Positions 1 through 9,251 of a stretch of 64,000 nucleotides of DNA are shown piece by piece; positions within the stretch are counted from its first letter, which is position 1, and every line of letters starts with the position of its first letter. The DNA comes from Clostridia bacterium (lineage in GTDB: Bacteria; Bacillota; Clostridia; Oscillospirales; Acutalibacteraceae), in NCBI GenBank assembly GCA_017517135.1, contig JAFXAK010000028.1, positions 1 to 64,000 of the forward strand. Reading direction: 5' to 3'. A program made the translations under genes and the position numbers. The notes under the pieces were generated by a model. It saw only the letters and a program-made list of their open reading frames with translations. It made no database searches and was not told the origin of the DNA.

Positions 1-2
1 AG

Positions 3-275
3 AAACAGGTGGAAACATTTCTTTCCCTGTCTGCAAATGAAGTTGAAGTAAAAGCAATAAATTTTGCAATAACAAAGGATGAAAACGGTGAGCCTCAGCT
101 TGAAGTAAGAACTGCCGATGTATGCGAAGCACTTCACTATGAGCATATAGACTTTGAACTGAAAACCTCCCTGAAAATGGTACGGGTAAAGGCAAAATTC
201 AAAAAAGCTATAAATGAAAAAAGATTCAAGGTTTATATTTTTGAAATCGAGGATTATAATCAATACTTTATTTAA
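3..275 (+). CDS. 3' end of an unrecognised protein (partial)
   Basis: The frame is open to the left edge of the window, so this is the C-terminal part of a longer gene. A GTG at position 9 would give 88 residues, but no ribosome binding site is visible in the few bases before it. The visible part is soluble, charged and Lys/Glu-rich, with no signal peptide, membrane segment or family motif that I recognise. It ends just before a strong bidirectional terminator, so it is the last gene of its unit. Confidence 0.5.
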   Translation, partial: KQVETFLSLSANEVEVKAINFAITKDENGEPQLEVRTADVCEALHYEHIDFELKTSLKMVRVKAKFKKAINEKRFKVYIFEIEDYNQYFI

Positions 276-280
276 CACTA

Positions 281-323
281 AAAGCAGTCTGCATTTTCTT
301 AAGATGCAGACTGCTTTCTCTTT
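281..323. terminator. Bidirectional rho-independent terminator
   Basis: A 14-bp perfect stem (AAAGCAGTCTGCAT, 281-294, with its complement at 304-317) with a 9-base loop. It sits between two convergent genes and can stop both. Confidence 0.85.
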
Positions 324-1197
324 ATGTATTATTGATTTTACGATTCTTTATTTTTTCTTCAAGAACAGGTAAAACACCGTATGCCGTAACACCTGATATA
401 ACAACCACAAATCCGACTATCGCAAGCTTTCCCGGCATTTCACCACAGACTATTGCAACGGGTATCGGATTAAATATAGGCTCTATTGTGAGCAAGAGCG
501 AGGATTCTATTTTGTCTATCTTCTGACATCCCTTTGCATAGAAGATGTTTGCAAGACCGTACTGGAATACACCGAGAATCAATACCCAGAATATGGTTTT
601 TGCCGAAAAATCCATTCCCTTATCAAAGAACATAAACGGAAAACAGACCACAAAGCTTAACACATTGCTCAGATACATTCCGCCCGAGGAATCCATTTCC
701 TTGTCGTTGAACATAATTATCTGTGCGGCAAAGGAAATTCCCGAAGCGACACCTAAAATATTCCCTGCGATGTGCGTTACATCAAGCTGATCGGCAAAGG
801 ACAGAAAACAGCCGCCGAAAACAACGAGTACTATTATGATCTGACTGATTTTAGGCTTAAGCTTCTGAAAAACAACACTGTACAGAAAAACAAAAATCGG
901 GGCAACATACTGCAGAACAATGGCTGTTGCAGCAGTTGTCATTTTAATGGACATCATATACAAAAGTCCCGTAAGGCTCATAAAGGCGGCACCGATAAAG
1001 GTTTTTTTATTGAATTTCAGAGAGAAGCTTCTGTTATACAAGCCGAGCATTATGATACCGATAAAGCATCTTGCAGCCATAATAGATATGGAGTTCCACG
1101 GGATTGATTTGACACATACCCCCGCAAGTCCCCACAGCAATGCCGTTGCTATCATCATTACTCTGCCGTAATTTTTATCTGATTTTATCCTTAACAT
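322..1197 (-). CDS. EamA/DMT-family permease
   Basis: A 291-residue polytopic membrane protein with about ten hydrophobic helices and the internal duplication typical of EamA drug/metabolite transporters. The first half opens with a helix containing ATALLWGLAGVCVKSIPWN and the second repeat carries the EPIFNPIPVAIV segment, which matches the 'EP' signature of the family. It probably exports or imports a small metabolite; the substrate cannot be told. The start is supported by GGAAGG upstream, and a consensus promoter lies at 1230-1258. It is a single-gene unit. Confidence 0.85.
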   Translation of the reverse strand: MLRIKSDKNYGRVMMIATALLWGLAGVCVKSIPWNSISIMAARCFIGIIMLGLYNRSFSLKFNKKTFIGAAFMSLTGLLYMMSIKMTTAATAIVLQYVAPIFVFLYSVVFQKLKPKISQIIIVLVVFGGCFLSFADQLDVTHIAGNILGVASGISFAAQIIMFNDKEMDSSGGMYLSNVLSFVVCFPFMFFDKGMDFSAKTIFWVLILGVFQYGLANIFYAKGCQKIDKIESSLLLTIEPIFNPIPVAIVCGEMPGKLAIVGFVVVISGVTAYGVLPVLEEKIKNRKINNT

Positions 1198-1229
1198 TTT
1201 TGCCTTCCGAATAATATATTTGCCACATC

Positions 1230-1258
1230 ATTTTATATGTACGGCAAAGCATTGTCAA
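1230..1258 (-). promoter_or_regulatory. Promoter of the EamA permease
   Basis: On the minus strand, -35 TTGACA (1253-1258), a 17-bp spacer and -10 TAAAAT (1230-1235), about 30 bases before the start codon. Confidence 0.7.
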
Positions 1259-1270
1259 GAATAAAAAATA

Positions 1271-1309
1271 AAAGCACCTCAGTTTGTGTAACACATTCTG
1301 AGATGCTTT
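1271..1309 (-). terminator. Terminator of the ABC exporter operon
   Basis: Stem AAAGCACCTCAG (1271-1282) against CTGAGATGCTTT (1298-1309), one mismatch, with a T-rich stretch following on the minus strand. Confidence 0.75.
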
Positions 1310-1315
1310 GCTTTT

Positions 1316-3316
1316 TTATTCAAGCTCAAATGCACCGGTATAAAGGCTGTAGTATGTGCCCTTTTGTGCTATAAGGTCTTCGTGATTTCCGCGTTCGATA
1401 ATTCTGCCGTGGTCAAGAACCATAATGGCATCGGAATTGCGGACAGTTGAAAGGCGGTGAGCGATAACAAAAACTGTTCTGCCCTCCATAAGAGCATCCA
1501 TACCTCTCTGAACAAGAAGCTCTGTTCTGGTATCGATTGAGGAGGTTGCCTCGTCCATTATCATTACGGGAGGATCGGCAACAGCGGCTCTTGCTATTGA
1601 GAGAAGCTGACGCTGTCCCTGGGAGAGATTTGCACCGTTCGAGGTAAGAGGTGTGTTATAGCCCTCGGGAAGTCTTGTGATAAAGTCGTGAGCATTTGCA
1701 AGCTTTGCCGCCTTTATACACTCCTCATCCGTTGCATCAAGCTTACCGTAGCGGATGTTTTCCATAACCGTACCCGTAAACAGGTTTGTATCCTGTAATA
1801 TAACACCGAGACTCTTTCTGAGATCCGCTTTCTTTATCTTGTTTATATTGATACCGTCATAACGGATTTTTCCGTCTGCAATATCATAGAAGCGGTTTAT
1901 AAGATTGGTAATTGTTGTTTTACCCGCACCCGTAGCACCTACGAAAGCCACCTTCTGACCGGGCTTTGCATAAAGCGAAACATTGTGAAGCACGGGCTTG
2001 CCCTCTTCGTATGCAAAGTCAACATCGTCAAGAACGATATCACCCTTAATCTGTGTATAGGTAACCGTGCCGTCTGCCGAGTGGGGATGCTTCCAAGCCC
2101 ACATTCCCGTGCGTTCTTCACATTCAACAATCTCACCGTTTTCCATACGGCAGTTGACAATGGAAACATAACCGTTGTCTGTTTCGGGGATCCGGTCGAG
2201 GATTTCAAATATTCTTCCCGCACCTGCCATTGCCATTGCAATGGAGTTTATCTGCTGTGAAGCCTGATTTACAGAGCCTGTGAACTGCTTTGTCATACCA
2301 ACAAAGGATGCAACAACAGCTATGCTCAAGGGCGCGACTATTGAGCCTGCAGTAAAAATGTTTTCAAGTGAAACATTGAGAAGCTTTCCGTCTGATGTGA
2401 TAAGCAATCCGCCAACAAAGGCTGTGAGAACATAAAGAATATTACCGATATTATTCATAATCGGTCCGAAAATATTAGCAAAACGGTTTGCACTTTCGGC
2501 ATCCTTAAACAGCTGTTCATTTACTTCGTCAAATTCCTTTTTGACCTCATCCTCGTGACAGAAAACCTGAATAACCTTCTGTCCGTTCATCATTTCCTCA
2601 ACGAAGCCCTCTGTTTTTGCCATAGACTTCTGCTGTCGCATAAAGAATTTTGCAGAGTTTCCGCCGACCTTTTTTGTGACATTCATCATAGCGAAAACAC
2701 CGATAAAAACAACAACCATAAGAGATACGCTGTAATAAATCATTACCGCTAGCAGTACCACAATGGTAATTGCCGCCGAAAAGATACTCGGTATTCCCTG
2801 AGAAATGAGCTGACGCAGAGTGTCTGTATCGTTTGTGTAATAGCTCATTATATCGCCGTGGTTGTTGGTATCGAAATACTTGACGGGAAGAGTCTGCATA
2901 TTATTGAACATTCTCTTTCGCATATTGTCAAGAAAGCCCTGTGTCACAATCGCCATAAGACGGGCCTGAAGATATGCAAGAGAGATACCGACTGCGAACA
3001 GACACAGCATTATGAGAACTGACGACAGCACATCCGACTTTACAGCATCCCAGCCGTTTTCAAGACCTACGAGTATATATGATGTTATTGTTTCAATATA
3101 TACAGCAGGTGTAACACCGATTATTGCATTTATAATAATGCAGGCAAAAATAACGCAGATTTTTCCCGGATAATCCTTGAACAGCAACGAGATAAGTCTT
3201 TTCAGCACCTTGAAATTCATTGGCGGAGGTCCCTTGGGAGGCATTGCACCGCCTTTTCCTGCAGGCGGAACAGAACCGCTTTTTCCCATAGGCGGCATAG
3301 GCCTGTTTTTATTCAT
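1316..3316 (-). CDS. ABC exporter half-transporter, canonical catalytic site subunit
   Basis: A 666-residue type IV ABC exporter subunit: a Pro/Met/Gly-rich N-terminal tail, a six-helix transmembrane domain (about residues 45-350) and a nucleotide-binding domain with Walker A GATGAGKTT, signature LSQGQRQ and Walker B MIMDEATSSID, so the catalytic Glu is present. The ATG at 3316 is preferred over a longer frame to 3427 because it has AGGTG seven bases upstream and the longer version would lie inside the preceding gene. It overlaps the preceding ABC gene by 8 bases, which indicates coupled translation. With that partner it should form a heterodimeric multidrug or lipid exporter. An insert of about 40 residues (around residues 400-440) lies between the two domains. 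Confidence 0.9.
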   Translation of the reverse strand: MNKNRPMPPMGKSGSVPPAGKGGAMPPKGPPPMNFKVLKRLISLLFKDYPGKICVIFACIIINAIIGVTPAVYIETITSYILVGLENGWDAVKSDVLSSVLIMLCLFAVGISLAYLQARLMAIVTQGFLDNMRKRMFNNMQTLPVKYFDTNNHGDIMSYYTNDTDTLRQLISQGIPSIFSAAITIVVLLAVMIYYSVSLMVVVFIGVFAMMNVTKKVGGNSAKFFMRQQKSMAKTEGFVEEMMNGQKVIQVFCHEDEVKKEFDEVNEQLFKDAESANRFANIFGPIMNNIGNILYVLTAFVGGLLITSDGKLLNVSLENIFTAGSIVAPLSIAVVASFVGMTKQFTGSVNQASQQINSIAMAMAGAGRIFEILDRIPETDNGYVSIVNCRMENGEIVECEERTGMWAWKHPHSADGTVTYTQIKGDIVLDDVDFAYEEGKPVLHNVSLYAKPGQKVAFVGATGAGKTTITNLINRFYDIADGKIRYDGININKIKKADLRKSLGVILQDTNLFTGTVMENIRYGKLDATDEECIKAAKLANAHDFITRLPEGYNTPLTSNGANLSQGQRQLLSIARAAVADPPVMIMDEATSSIDTRTELLVQRGMDALMEGRTVFVIAHRLSTVRNSDAIMVLDHGRIIERGNHEDLIAQKGTYYSLYTGAFELE

Positions 3317-5051
3317 TGCTGTCACCTGCCTTGTTCTGAGAATAATATACTTCCTTGTATATTTCGCTTCTTGTGAGAAGCTCATCATGTGTGCCGACAT
3401 CGGAAATGCAGCCGTTATCAAGTACAACTATCATATCCGCATCCTGAACAGATGCAATTCTCTGTGCTATGATAATTTTTGTTGTGTCGGGGATTTCCTC
3501 TCTGAATGCCTTTCTTATGAGTGCATCTGTCTTGGTATCAACTGCAGAGGTTGAGTCGTCAAGAATGAGAATCTTCGGTTTTTTAAGCAAGGCTCTTGCT
3601 ATACAAAGTCGCTGCTTCTGACCGCCCGAAACATTCGCACCGCCCTGCTCAATATATGTTTCATACTTATCGGGGAAGCGTTCAATGAATTCTGAAGCCT
3701 GCGAAAGCTCACATATACGCTTGATTTCGTCTTCATCTGCCTCAGCGTCACCCCAACGAAGATTCTCGTTTATAGTGCCTGAGAAAAGAACATTTTTCTG
3801 CAGAACAACGGAAACCTGATTTCTTAAAGCTGTGATGTCATAATCCCTGACATCCACACCGCCGACCTTAACGCTTCCCTGACTTACATCATAAAGACGG
3901 GATATAAGCTGTATAAGGCTTGTTTTACTCGAGCCCGTACCGCCGATGATACCAACAGTCTGTCCCGATGCGATTTTCAGATTAATGTCTGACAAAGCAT
4001 ACTTTTCTGCATTCGCGGAATATTTGAAGCTTACATCGGAAAATTCAATACTGCCGTCCTTAACATCACAGACTGCGTTTTCTTTATTTGTGATATCGCT
4101 TGTTTCGTCAAGCACCTCAACAATTCTCTTTGCAGATGCCATTGCCATTGTAAGCATTACAAAAATCATTGAAACCATCATAAGTGACATAAGAATCTGC
4201 ATTGAATAGGTAAGCATACTTGAAAGTGCACCTACATTGAGATATGTACCGCCCGAGGAAACAATAAGCTTTGCGGCAAAATAAGAAATAAGAAGCATAC
4301 CCGAATACATCGAGGTCTGCATTGCGGGGCCGTTGAAGGCAAGAATTTTTTCCGCTTTTGTAAAATCGTTTCTTACAGCCTCTGAAACAACACCGAATTT
4401 TTTGATTTCGTGCTCTTCCCTTACAAAGCTCTTAACAACACGTATACCCTTTATATTCTCCTGAATGGAGTTATTGAGTCCGTCATATTTTTTGAAAGCA
4501 CCTTTAAATACGGGCATTGCCTTGTATATAACAAGTCCCAGTGCCGTTGCAAGGAAAGGAATGATTGCAACAAACACAAATGCAAGCTTTTTACCCACAA
4601 AGACTGCCATTACAGAGGAAAATACAAGCATTAAGGGCGCACGCACAGTTATTCTGATTATCATCATAAACGCCATCTGCACATTGTTTACATCCGTTGT
4701 AAGACGGGTAACAAGAGACGATGTACTGAAGCGGTCTATGTTTGAGAAAGAAAAGGTCTGCACTTTGTAGAAAAGATCGTGGCGCAGATTTTTCGCAAAG
4801 CCTGCCGAAGCCGTAGCTGCAGTCATTCCCGCAAGTGCACCGAAAGACAGCGAAACAAGTGCCATAACAAAAAGCAGCAAGCCGTATTTTACAATCATAT
4901 TCATTTCACAGCCTGCTTCAATTGAGTTGATAAGCTTTGCAGTTATCATAGGAATAATACATTCGCAAGTAACCTCACCTATCATAAACACAGGTGTGAG
5001 AATTGCGGGCTTTTTATACTCCCTGACACTGCGTGCAAGTTTTTTTAACAT
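3309..5051 (-). CDS. ABC exporter half-transporter, degenerate site subunit
   Basis: A 580-residue transmembrane-NBD exporter subunit. The NBD has Walker A GGTGSSKT, signature VSGGQKQ and Walker B ILILDDSTSAVD, where Asp replaces the usual catalytic Glu. That change, paired with an intact Glu and a non-standard LSQGQ signature in the next gene, is the hallmark of heterodimeric exporters of the TM287/288 and BmrCD kind, with one inactive ATP site. It overlaps the MarR gene upstream by 7 bases and the other ABC gene downstream by 8, so the three form a tightly coupled operon. The substrate is unknown; drugs are the usual guess for MarR-linked exporters. Confidence 0.9.
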   Translation of the reverse strand: MLKKLARSVREYKKPAILTPVFMIGEVTCECIIPMITAKLINSIEAGCEMNMIVKYGLLLFVMALVSLSFGALAGMTAATASAGFAKNLRHDLFYKVQTFSFSNIDRFSTSSLVTRLTTDVNNVQMAFMMIIRITVRAPLMLVFSSVMAVFVGKKLAFVFVAIIPFLATALGLVIYKAMPVFKGAFKKYDGLNNSIQENIKGIRVVKSFVREEHEIKKFGVVSEAVRNDFTKAEKILAFNGPAMQTSMYSGMLLISYFAAKLIVSSGGTYLNVGALSSMLTYSMQILMSLMMVSMIFVMLTMAMASAKRIVEVLDETSDITNKENAVCDVKDGSIEFSDVSFKYSANAEKYALSDINLKIASGQTVGIIGGTGSSKTSLIQLISRLYDVSQGSVKVGGVDVRDYDITALRNQVSVVLQKNVLFSGTINENLRWGDAEADEDEIKRICELSQASEFIERFPDKYETYIEQGGANVSGGQKQRLCIARALLKKPKILILDDSTSAVDTKTDALIRKAFREEIPDTTKIIIAQRIASVQDADMIVVLDNGCISDVGTHDELLTRSEIYKEVYYSQNKAGDSNE

Positions 5052-5506
5052 TTTTCATCCTCCCGTTTTTCCGGCGTATGAACACCGATATTATCAAGCA
5101 TTCTTAATATATAAATAAACAACATTTCTTTTTCCTTTTCGGAAAAATTTTTAAGCAAAAGCTCTTCTGTTTCCTTTATTTGTTCAGCCACCGTGCTGTC
5201 ACATTTTTTGGCTTTTCCGGTTGCCCTTATAAGCTTTTTTCTGCGGTCATCCTCGGCTGACACGCTTTCAAGAAAGCCCTTTGCTTCCAATCTGCTTATA
5301 ATTCCCGAAACTGTTGCATGCGACAGACCGAAAAAGGCTTCTATATCCTTCTGACAGATATCCTTTTTTTCGTTTTTACACAAAAAATGCAGCGTAAATA
5401 TCTGTGCAGAGGTAAGCTCCATCTGCGACACATCATTATTCATTTTTTGTTCTATTGCATTTTCCAACATTCTGATAAGAGGGCCTATGTGCTTTTTTTC
5501 AGTCAT
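5045..5506 (-). CDS. MarR-family transcriptional regulator
   Basis: A 153-residue winged-helix regulator. The recognition helix region reads FFGLSHATVSGIISRLEAKGFL and the wing has the expected DDRRKKLIRAT segment. As first gene of an operon with two ABC exporter subunits it very likely represses its own promoter until a ligand, probably an exporter substrate, binds. An imperfect palindrome right behind the -10 box (5528-5545) is the expected operator. The ribosome binding site is GGTGG. Confidence 0.92.
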   Translation of the reverse strand: MTEKKHIGPLIRMLENAIEQKMNNDVSQMELTSAQIFTLHFLCKNEKKDICQKDIEAFFGLSHATVSGIISRLEAKGFLESVSAEDDRRKKLIRATGKAKKCDSTVAEQIKETEELLLKNFSEKEKEMLFIYILRMLDNIGVHTPEKREDEKC

Positions 5507-5527
5507 TCTGCCACCACCCTGAAAAAA

Positions 5528-5571
5528 TATGTTGCGTGCTACATAATATCACACAAATAAATTTTATTCAA
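5528..5571 (-). promoter_or_regulatory. MarR-ABC operon promoter with overlapping operator
   Basis: On the minus strand, -35 TTGAAT (5566-5571), a 17-bp spacer and -10 TATTAT (5543-5548). An 18-bp imperfect palindrome, TATGTaGCacGCaACATA (5528-5545, 14 of 18 positions symmetric), overlaps the -10 box and the expected start site, the usual place for a MarR autorepressor site. Confidence 0.65.
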
Positions 5572-5592
5572 TAGCAAAGTTTATATATTAAC

Positions 5593-5630
5593 AAAAAAAA
5601 CGGTGATGCAGAAGCTTGCGCATCACCGTT
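5593..5630 (-). terminator. Terminator of the LCAT-like hydrolase gene
   Basis: Perfect 11-bp stem AACGGTGATGC (5599-5609) with its complement at 5620-5630, and eight T on the minus strand after it. Confidence 0.85.
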
Positions 5631-5642
5631 TCAATTCAATTA

Positions 5643-7130
5643 TCAGCAACCGGCATCAAAGATACTTCCCTTTTCTTCTGCTCTTAATGCAAAAAGATTG
5701 AGAGCATCGTCTGTCTGCATAAAGCGGGGATATTTTTCGTTCATATTAACATCGGGCTGTGTTTCCGATTCAAGAAGCCAGAAGGTAAACTCGCTGTACT
5801 GCGTGCCGTAGTCTGCAGCAACATGAGGAGCATCCTTTACAAACCAGGTATAGTCCTTATAAAGTGCGGTTGAAGCATCAATAATCTTATCTGCGGAAAC
5901 ATATGTGCTGTCTGCCGTAGCGAGATATTCCTCGTCAAGTACATAACCGAGCTTTGCAACGGTTGCAAAGTTTGAGGTAAGCTCTGTTTCGAGCACCATA
6001 TCGCCGTTGCCGTCTGCCTTTTCATATACGGGTACAAGACCTGTGTTATAATGTGAAGCAAAGGAAATCTTCACACCGTTATCGTATGCCGCCTGAATGG
6101 TTTCTTCTGTTGAGAAAACAAATTCCTTTGTTTCGGCAAGAGTTTCAAGAAGAACGGAATATTCCTCCTTGCAGTCACCGAAAATTGTTTCTATTGCAGA
6201 ATCATAGTCCTCATCGGGACAAAGTGCCCAGAAGCCTGCAAGAGTGCCGAAGCAGTCGCGAAGTACTGCATCGTTTGCCTTATCAAAGCTTTCTGCAACA
6301 ATATTGTTTATAATGCCTGTTGTGAAATCAATAACGCCGAGAGCATCGAAAACCGTGAGAATAACCGAAAGGAAGAGGTTATTATCAGTAACACTCTTAA
6401 CAAGATTGAGCAATGTGTCCGTCTTAAAAACAACTCTGCCGTTAAGACAGTCGCCTACAACATATGTACCGTTATGTGCACCTGAGAGATATACCGCAGA
6501 ATTTACACAATTACTGCCGTAATAATGCATATATGCTGTTGTTACCATACAGCCCATTGATGCACAGATAATATTTACCTTATCCTTACCGCTGTTTGCC
6601 TTTGCTGTTTCAACCATAGCATTAAGCTCGGAAGCGAGGGTTTTTGCATCCTTACGCCAGTCATAGGAGAAGAAATATGTGTTATCAGCACCGTATCTCT
6701 CTACTGCTGTTTTTACGATACCGGGCTCTGCACCGTCAGTAAGATTTGCAACAAATTCGGGATAATTTGAAAGTGCATCGGGATACTGCACCATTGATAC
6801 GGGATAAACGGATTTACCCTCATTATCACAGGCAAGAGGAGAAAGGATATCGTATGCAATATCAAAAATACCGTCCATAAGCTTATCCTTGTTGAAGCTG
6901 AACACCATAGCACCGAAAGCCTTGAAAAGCCCTGTGAAAATAGCACCGATGTCAACATTGAGTGCAAGAGAGCCGTCTTCATATGTAAGACCGCCGAAAT
7001 CAATACCGCGTACAACAATTACGGAATATCCGTCATAATCTGCCGCTTCACTTTCCTCGGCAGCAAAAACGGGTACAGCCATACCGAAAAGCATAACGCA
7101 GGCAAGAAGCAAAGAAATTACCTTTTTCAT
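5643..7130 (-). CDS. Secreted LCAT-like alpha/beta-hydrolase
   Basis: A 495-residue exported protein. Residues 1-23 form a signal peptide ending VFA-AEE. The body resembles the lecithin:cholesterol acyltransferase-like lipase group: a YDWRKDA segment (residues 156-162) is followed by a nucleophile elbow NIICASMGC with Ser191. The elbow is CxSxG rather than GxSxG. A likely catalytic His is in the C-terminal APHVAADYG segment. It may cleave or transfer acyl chains of lipids outside the cell; the substrate is inferred only from the fold. A paralogue whose C-terminal part aligns with this one, but which ends in a dockerin, lies at the far end of the window. It is monocistronic, with GGAGG before the start. 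Confidence 0.7.
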   Translation of the reverse strand: MKKVISLLLACVMLFGMAVPVFAAEESEAADYDGYSVIVVRGIDFGGLTYEDGSLALNVDIGAIFTGLFKAFGAMVFSFNKDKLMDGIFDIAYDILSPLACDNEGKSVYPVSMVQYPDALSNYPEFVANLTDGAEPGIVKTAVERYGADNTYFFSYDWRKDAKTLASELNAMVETAKANSGKDKVNIICASMGCMVTTAYMHYYGSNCVNSAVYLSGAHNGTYVVGDCLNGRVVFKTDTLLNLVKSVTDNNLFLSVILTVFDALGVIDFTTGIINNIVAESFDKANDAVLRDCFGTLAGFWALCPDEDYDSAIETIFGDCKEEYSVLLETLAETKEFVFSTEETIQAAYDNGVKISFASHYNTGLVPVYEKADGNGDMVLETELTSNFATVAKLGYVLDEEYLATADSTYVSADKIIDASTALYKDYTWFVKDAPHVAADYGTQYSEFTFWLLESETQPDVNMNEKYPRFMQTDDALNLFALRAEEKGSIFDAGC

Positions 7131-7168
7131 TATATTCCCTCCGAAGTAAATATTTACATATATCTATT

Positions 7169-7197
7169 ATTAAACATCAATTTTTCACTTATGTCAA
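7169..7197 (-). promoter_or_regulatory. Promoter of the LCAT-like gene
   Basis: On the minus strand, -35 TTGACA (7192-7197), a 17-bp spacer, and -10 TTTAAT (7169-7174). Confidence 0.5.
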
Positions 7198-7214
7198 CAA
7201 AATTAGAAAATTTT

Positions 7215-7250
7215 AACCGTCATACCTTCAAAAATAAAAGTCTGACGGTT
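7215..7250 (-). terminator. Terminator of the DUF5685-DnaJ operon
   Basis: Stem AACCGTCA (7215-7222) against TGACGGTT (7243-7250) with a 20-base loop, followed on the minus strand by an A/T-rich run. Confidence 0.55.
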
Positions 7251-7257
7251 ATTTTCA

Positions 7258-7722
7258 TCAATAATTATAGGGATTGTTGTATTTCGGCTTGAATTCTATC
7301 CATACACGCACATTGAATTTTGTTCCGCATCTCGGACATTTTGTGGTATGCTTTCCCTTTACCCTTGCAAGTCTGAGCTTTGCCTTGCAGTTAGGACAGT
7401 TTTTATAGATATGCTCCCTGTCCTTGAGCTTTTCCGTTTTTTTTGAGAGAAAGGGTAATACCCTTGCTTTTATCTGCAGATATTTCTCATTTTCAAGAGT
7501 TCTTTTGTAGGTATTTTTTGAAAGTATACGGTAAAAAGCCACTATATAAAGGGCTGTGTTGATTCCCGAAAACATTGCATATAAAAACTGCCAGGGTAAA
7601 AATCTCACAAAAAAGCAAAGTATCCAGAACACAAACGCCAGACCGAAAAGAAATCTGCCAAGCTGATCAAAGCCGTATCTGCCGTACATAAATCTCATTA
7701 ATTTTTCACGAAAACCGTTCAT
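7258..7722 (-). CDS. Small membrane protein with C-terminal zinc ribbon
   Basis: A 154-residue protein. Two hydrophobic segments fill about residues 20-65, then a basic linker, then a zinc ribbon with CPNCKAKL and CPRCGTKF cysteine pairs about 20 residues apart. It is the third gene of an operon with a J-domain protein and a DUF5685 protein. The zinc ribbon could bind a protein or nucleic acid partner at the membrane, but no specific function is known. The ribosome binding site is GGGGGA, 12 bases after the preceding stop. Confidence 0.8.
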   Translation of the reverse strand: MNGFREKLMRFMYGRYGFDQLGRFLFGLAFVFWILCFFVRFLPWQFLYAMFSGINTALYIVAFYRILSKNTYKRTLENEKYLQIKARVLPFLSKKTEKLKDREHIYKNCPNCKAKLRLARVKGKHTTKCPRCGTKFNVRVWIEFKPKYNNPYNY

Positions 7723-7734
7723 TTATTGTCCCCC

Positions 7735-8439
7735 TTAACAACCGTAACCGTTGTAATAATATCCGTCATCACAGCAAAAGCTTCTTCCGAGACAGCTGAA
7801 AACCGAATCAAGAATACAGCACCAGAAGCAAAGCTTATTGAGCTTTATACGAGGTCTTCCGTAATTATAGCTTCTTTGTGCATATTCCCCCGAAGCGCGT
7901 GACAGACGGGAATAGTATTCCGCATAAATAATATTTTCAGGCTCCCTCTCAAAAGCAATTTTGGCATGCTCAAGTGCACTTATACGGTTTCCTACACCAA
8001 AATATGCAACCGCACTCAGATAATACCATTGTGCATTACGGTTTTTTATTGCCGAGAGAACATTGAGAGCCTGAGTATACTGACGGTTATTCAAAAATAT
8101 TTTTGCACTGTTAAGCCGCGATTCATCAGACGAATCGGAAGATGTGTTATATGAAGAATATCCCCCAAAAGGATTGTAGCCGCCGCCGAAGGGATTGTAA
8201 CCGCTGCCGAAGGGATTTGAGCCTGTTGAATAAGAGCCTGTATACCCCGTGCTCTGATTTGCAGTACCGTCCTTAATCCGGTCATATGCGGCATTTATTT
8301 CGCTCATTTTTTTTGCAGCTTCAGGATCATCCGGATTAAGGTCGGGATGATATTTCTTTGCAAGTTTTCTGTATGCCTTTGTTATTTCCTCCTCACTTGC
8401 CGTGGGAGAAACACCTAAAATTTTATAAGGGTCCTTCAT
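7735..8439 (-). CDS. J-domain (DnaJ-like) protein with TPR-like region
   Basis: A 234-residue protein. Residues 1-60 are a J-domain starting KDPYKILGV, with the HPD motif in [11 protein letters not shown] that stimulates Hsp70 ATPase. A Gly/Asn/Pro/Phe-rich linker with repeated GYNPFGG units follows, then a helical stretch like tetratricopeptide repeats, and an unusual Cys/Tyr-rich tail ([15 protein letters not shown], then [13 protein letters not shown]). It lacks the DnaJ zinc domain and is not the housekeeping DnaJ. Start and preceding stop overlap (TAATG), so translation is coupled to the DUF5685 gene. It probably recruits DnaK to an operon-specific client. Confidence 0.85.
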   Translation of the reverse strand: MKDPYKILGVSPTASEEEITKAYRKLAKKYHPDLNPDDPEAAKKMSEINAAYDRIKDGTANQSTGYTGSYSTGSNPFGSGYNPFGGGYNPFGGYSSYNTSSDSSDESRLNSAKIFLNNRQYTQALNVLSAIKNRNAQWYYLSAVAYFGVGNRISALEHAKIAFEREPENIIYAEYYSRLSRASGEYAQRSYNYGRPRIKLNKLCFWCCILDSVFSCLGRSFCCDDGYYYNGYGC

Positions 8440-9251
8440 TATTTCTTTTTCCTCCGTCTCAAAGCGGCTTCATACTGAGTCCACACACCCGAGAATAAAA
8501 TATTTTCAATTATTTCGCTGTCCTGTGTTATTTCAAGCTCATTATATTTTTCAACACAATCCGCCATAAGCATATCAAGAATTTCTCCGTACATTTCAGA
8601 CGGTGTTCTTATAAGAGGGTTATAGCGTTGCTTTTTTATGTCTTCCCTGACATCGAGTACGGCATCAAGAATATATATGTATTTACCAAGAGCCTTACCG
8701 AAGTTAAAAAGCCGTTCACCCTTTTCATCGGACGATACGGAAAATATTTTTCCCATAAGCTCTCCGAAAATATCCGCAGGGATATCGGGATTGAGCACAT
8801 TTGCCTTTTCTGCCTCGGAAAGTCTGTCAAGACACAGCCTGATTGCCTCGCATTGAACGGGATATTTTTCTGCTATACGCTCGGTTTCCTTCTTAAAAAT
8901 CTGCATATTCACAAATGCGGAATATGATTTATCGTCCTTCCAATCGTCAAGGAATTTATAATACGCAAGTGCGATATTCATATCTGCTGCAAACTCGGTT
9001 TTACTGTTTACAAGAAAAATCTTTTTCTCTAAAGGATGAAGCATACATTTGCCCTCAACTGCCGCGTATTCCTCATTTTCAACAGAACTGAGAACAAGAA
9101 TAAGCAGTACAAGGTCGTATGTTAAGGTCATTTTATTTATTTTAGCTCTGTTTTCACCGAGCTTTTTACACAGACCGCAGTAAAGCCCTTTGTATCGGGC
9201 GCGTTGTTCACTATTCAGCTTTTCGGGATTTGCAACAATGTAACCGAACAA
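8439..9251 (-). CDS. DUF5685-family protein
   Basis: A 270-residue protein whose N-terminus ([11 protein letters not shown] then [14 protein letters not shown]) fits the DUF5685 family, found mainly in Clostridia and Actinobacteria and of unknown function. The CGLC pair may bind metal or a cofactor. The rest is helical with no membrane segment. It starts at TTG (9249-9251) with GGTGG upstream; no ATG fits. First gene of a three-gene operon with the J-domain and zinc-ribbon proteins. Confidence 0.75.
   Translation of the reverse strand: MFGYIVANPEKLNSEQRARYKGLYCGLCKKLGENRAKINKMTLTYDLVLLILVLSSVENEEYAAVEGKCMLHPLEKKIFLVNSKTEFAADMNIALAYYKFLDDWKDDKSYSAFVNMQIFKKETERIAEKYPVQCEAIRLCLDRLSEAEKANVLNPDIPADIFGELMGKIFSVSSDEKGERLFNFGKALGKYIYILDAVLDVREDIKKQRYNPLIRTPSEMYGEILDMLMADCVEKYNELEITQDSEIIENILFSGVWTQYEAALRRRKKK

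Noticed and set aside
3317-3427. Longer start for the second ABC gene
   Set aside because: This stretch lies inside the preceding ABC gene, and the ATG at 3316 has a proper ribosome binding site.
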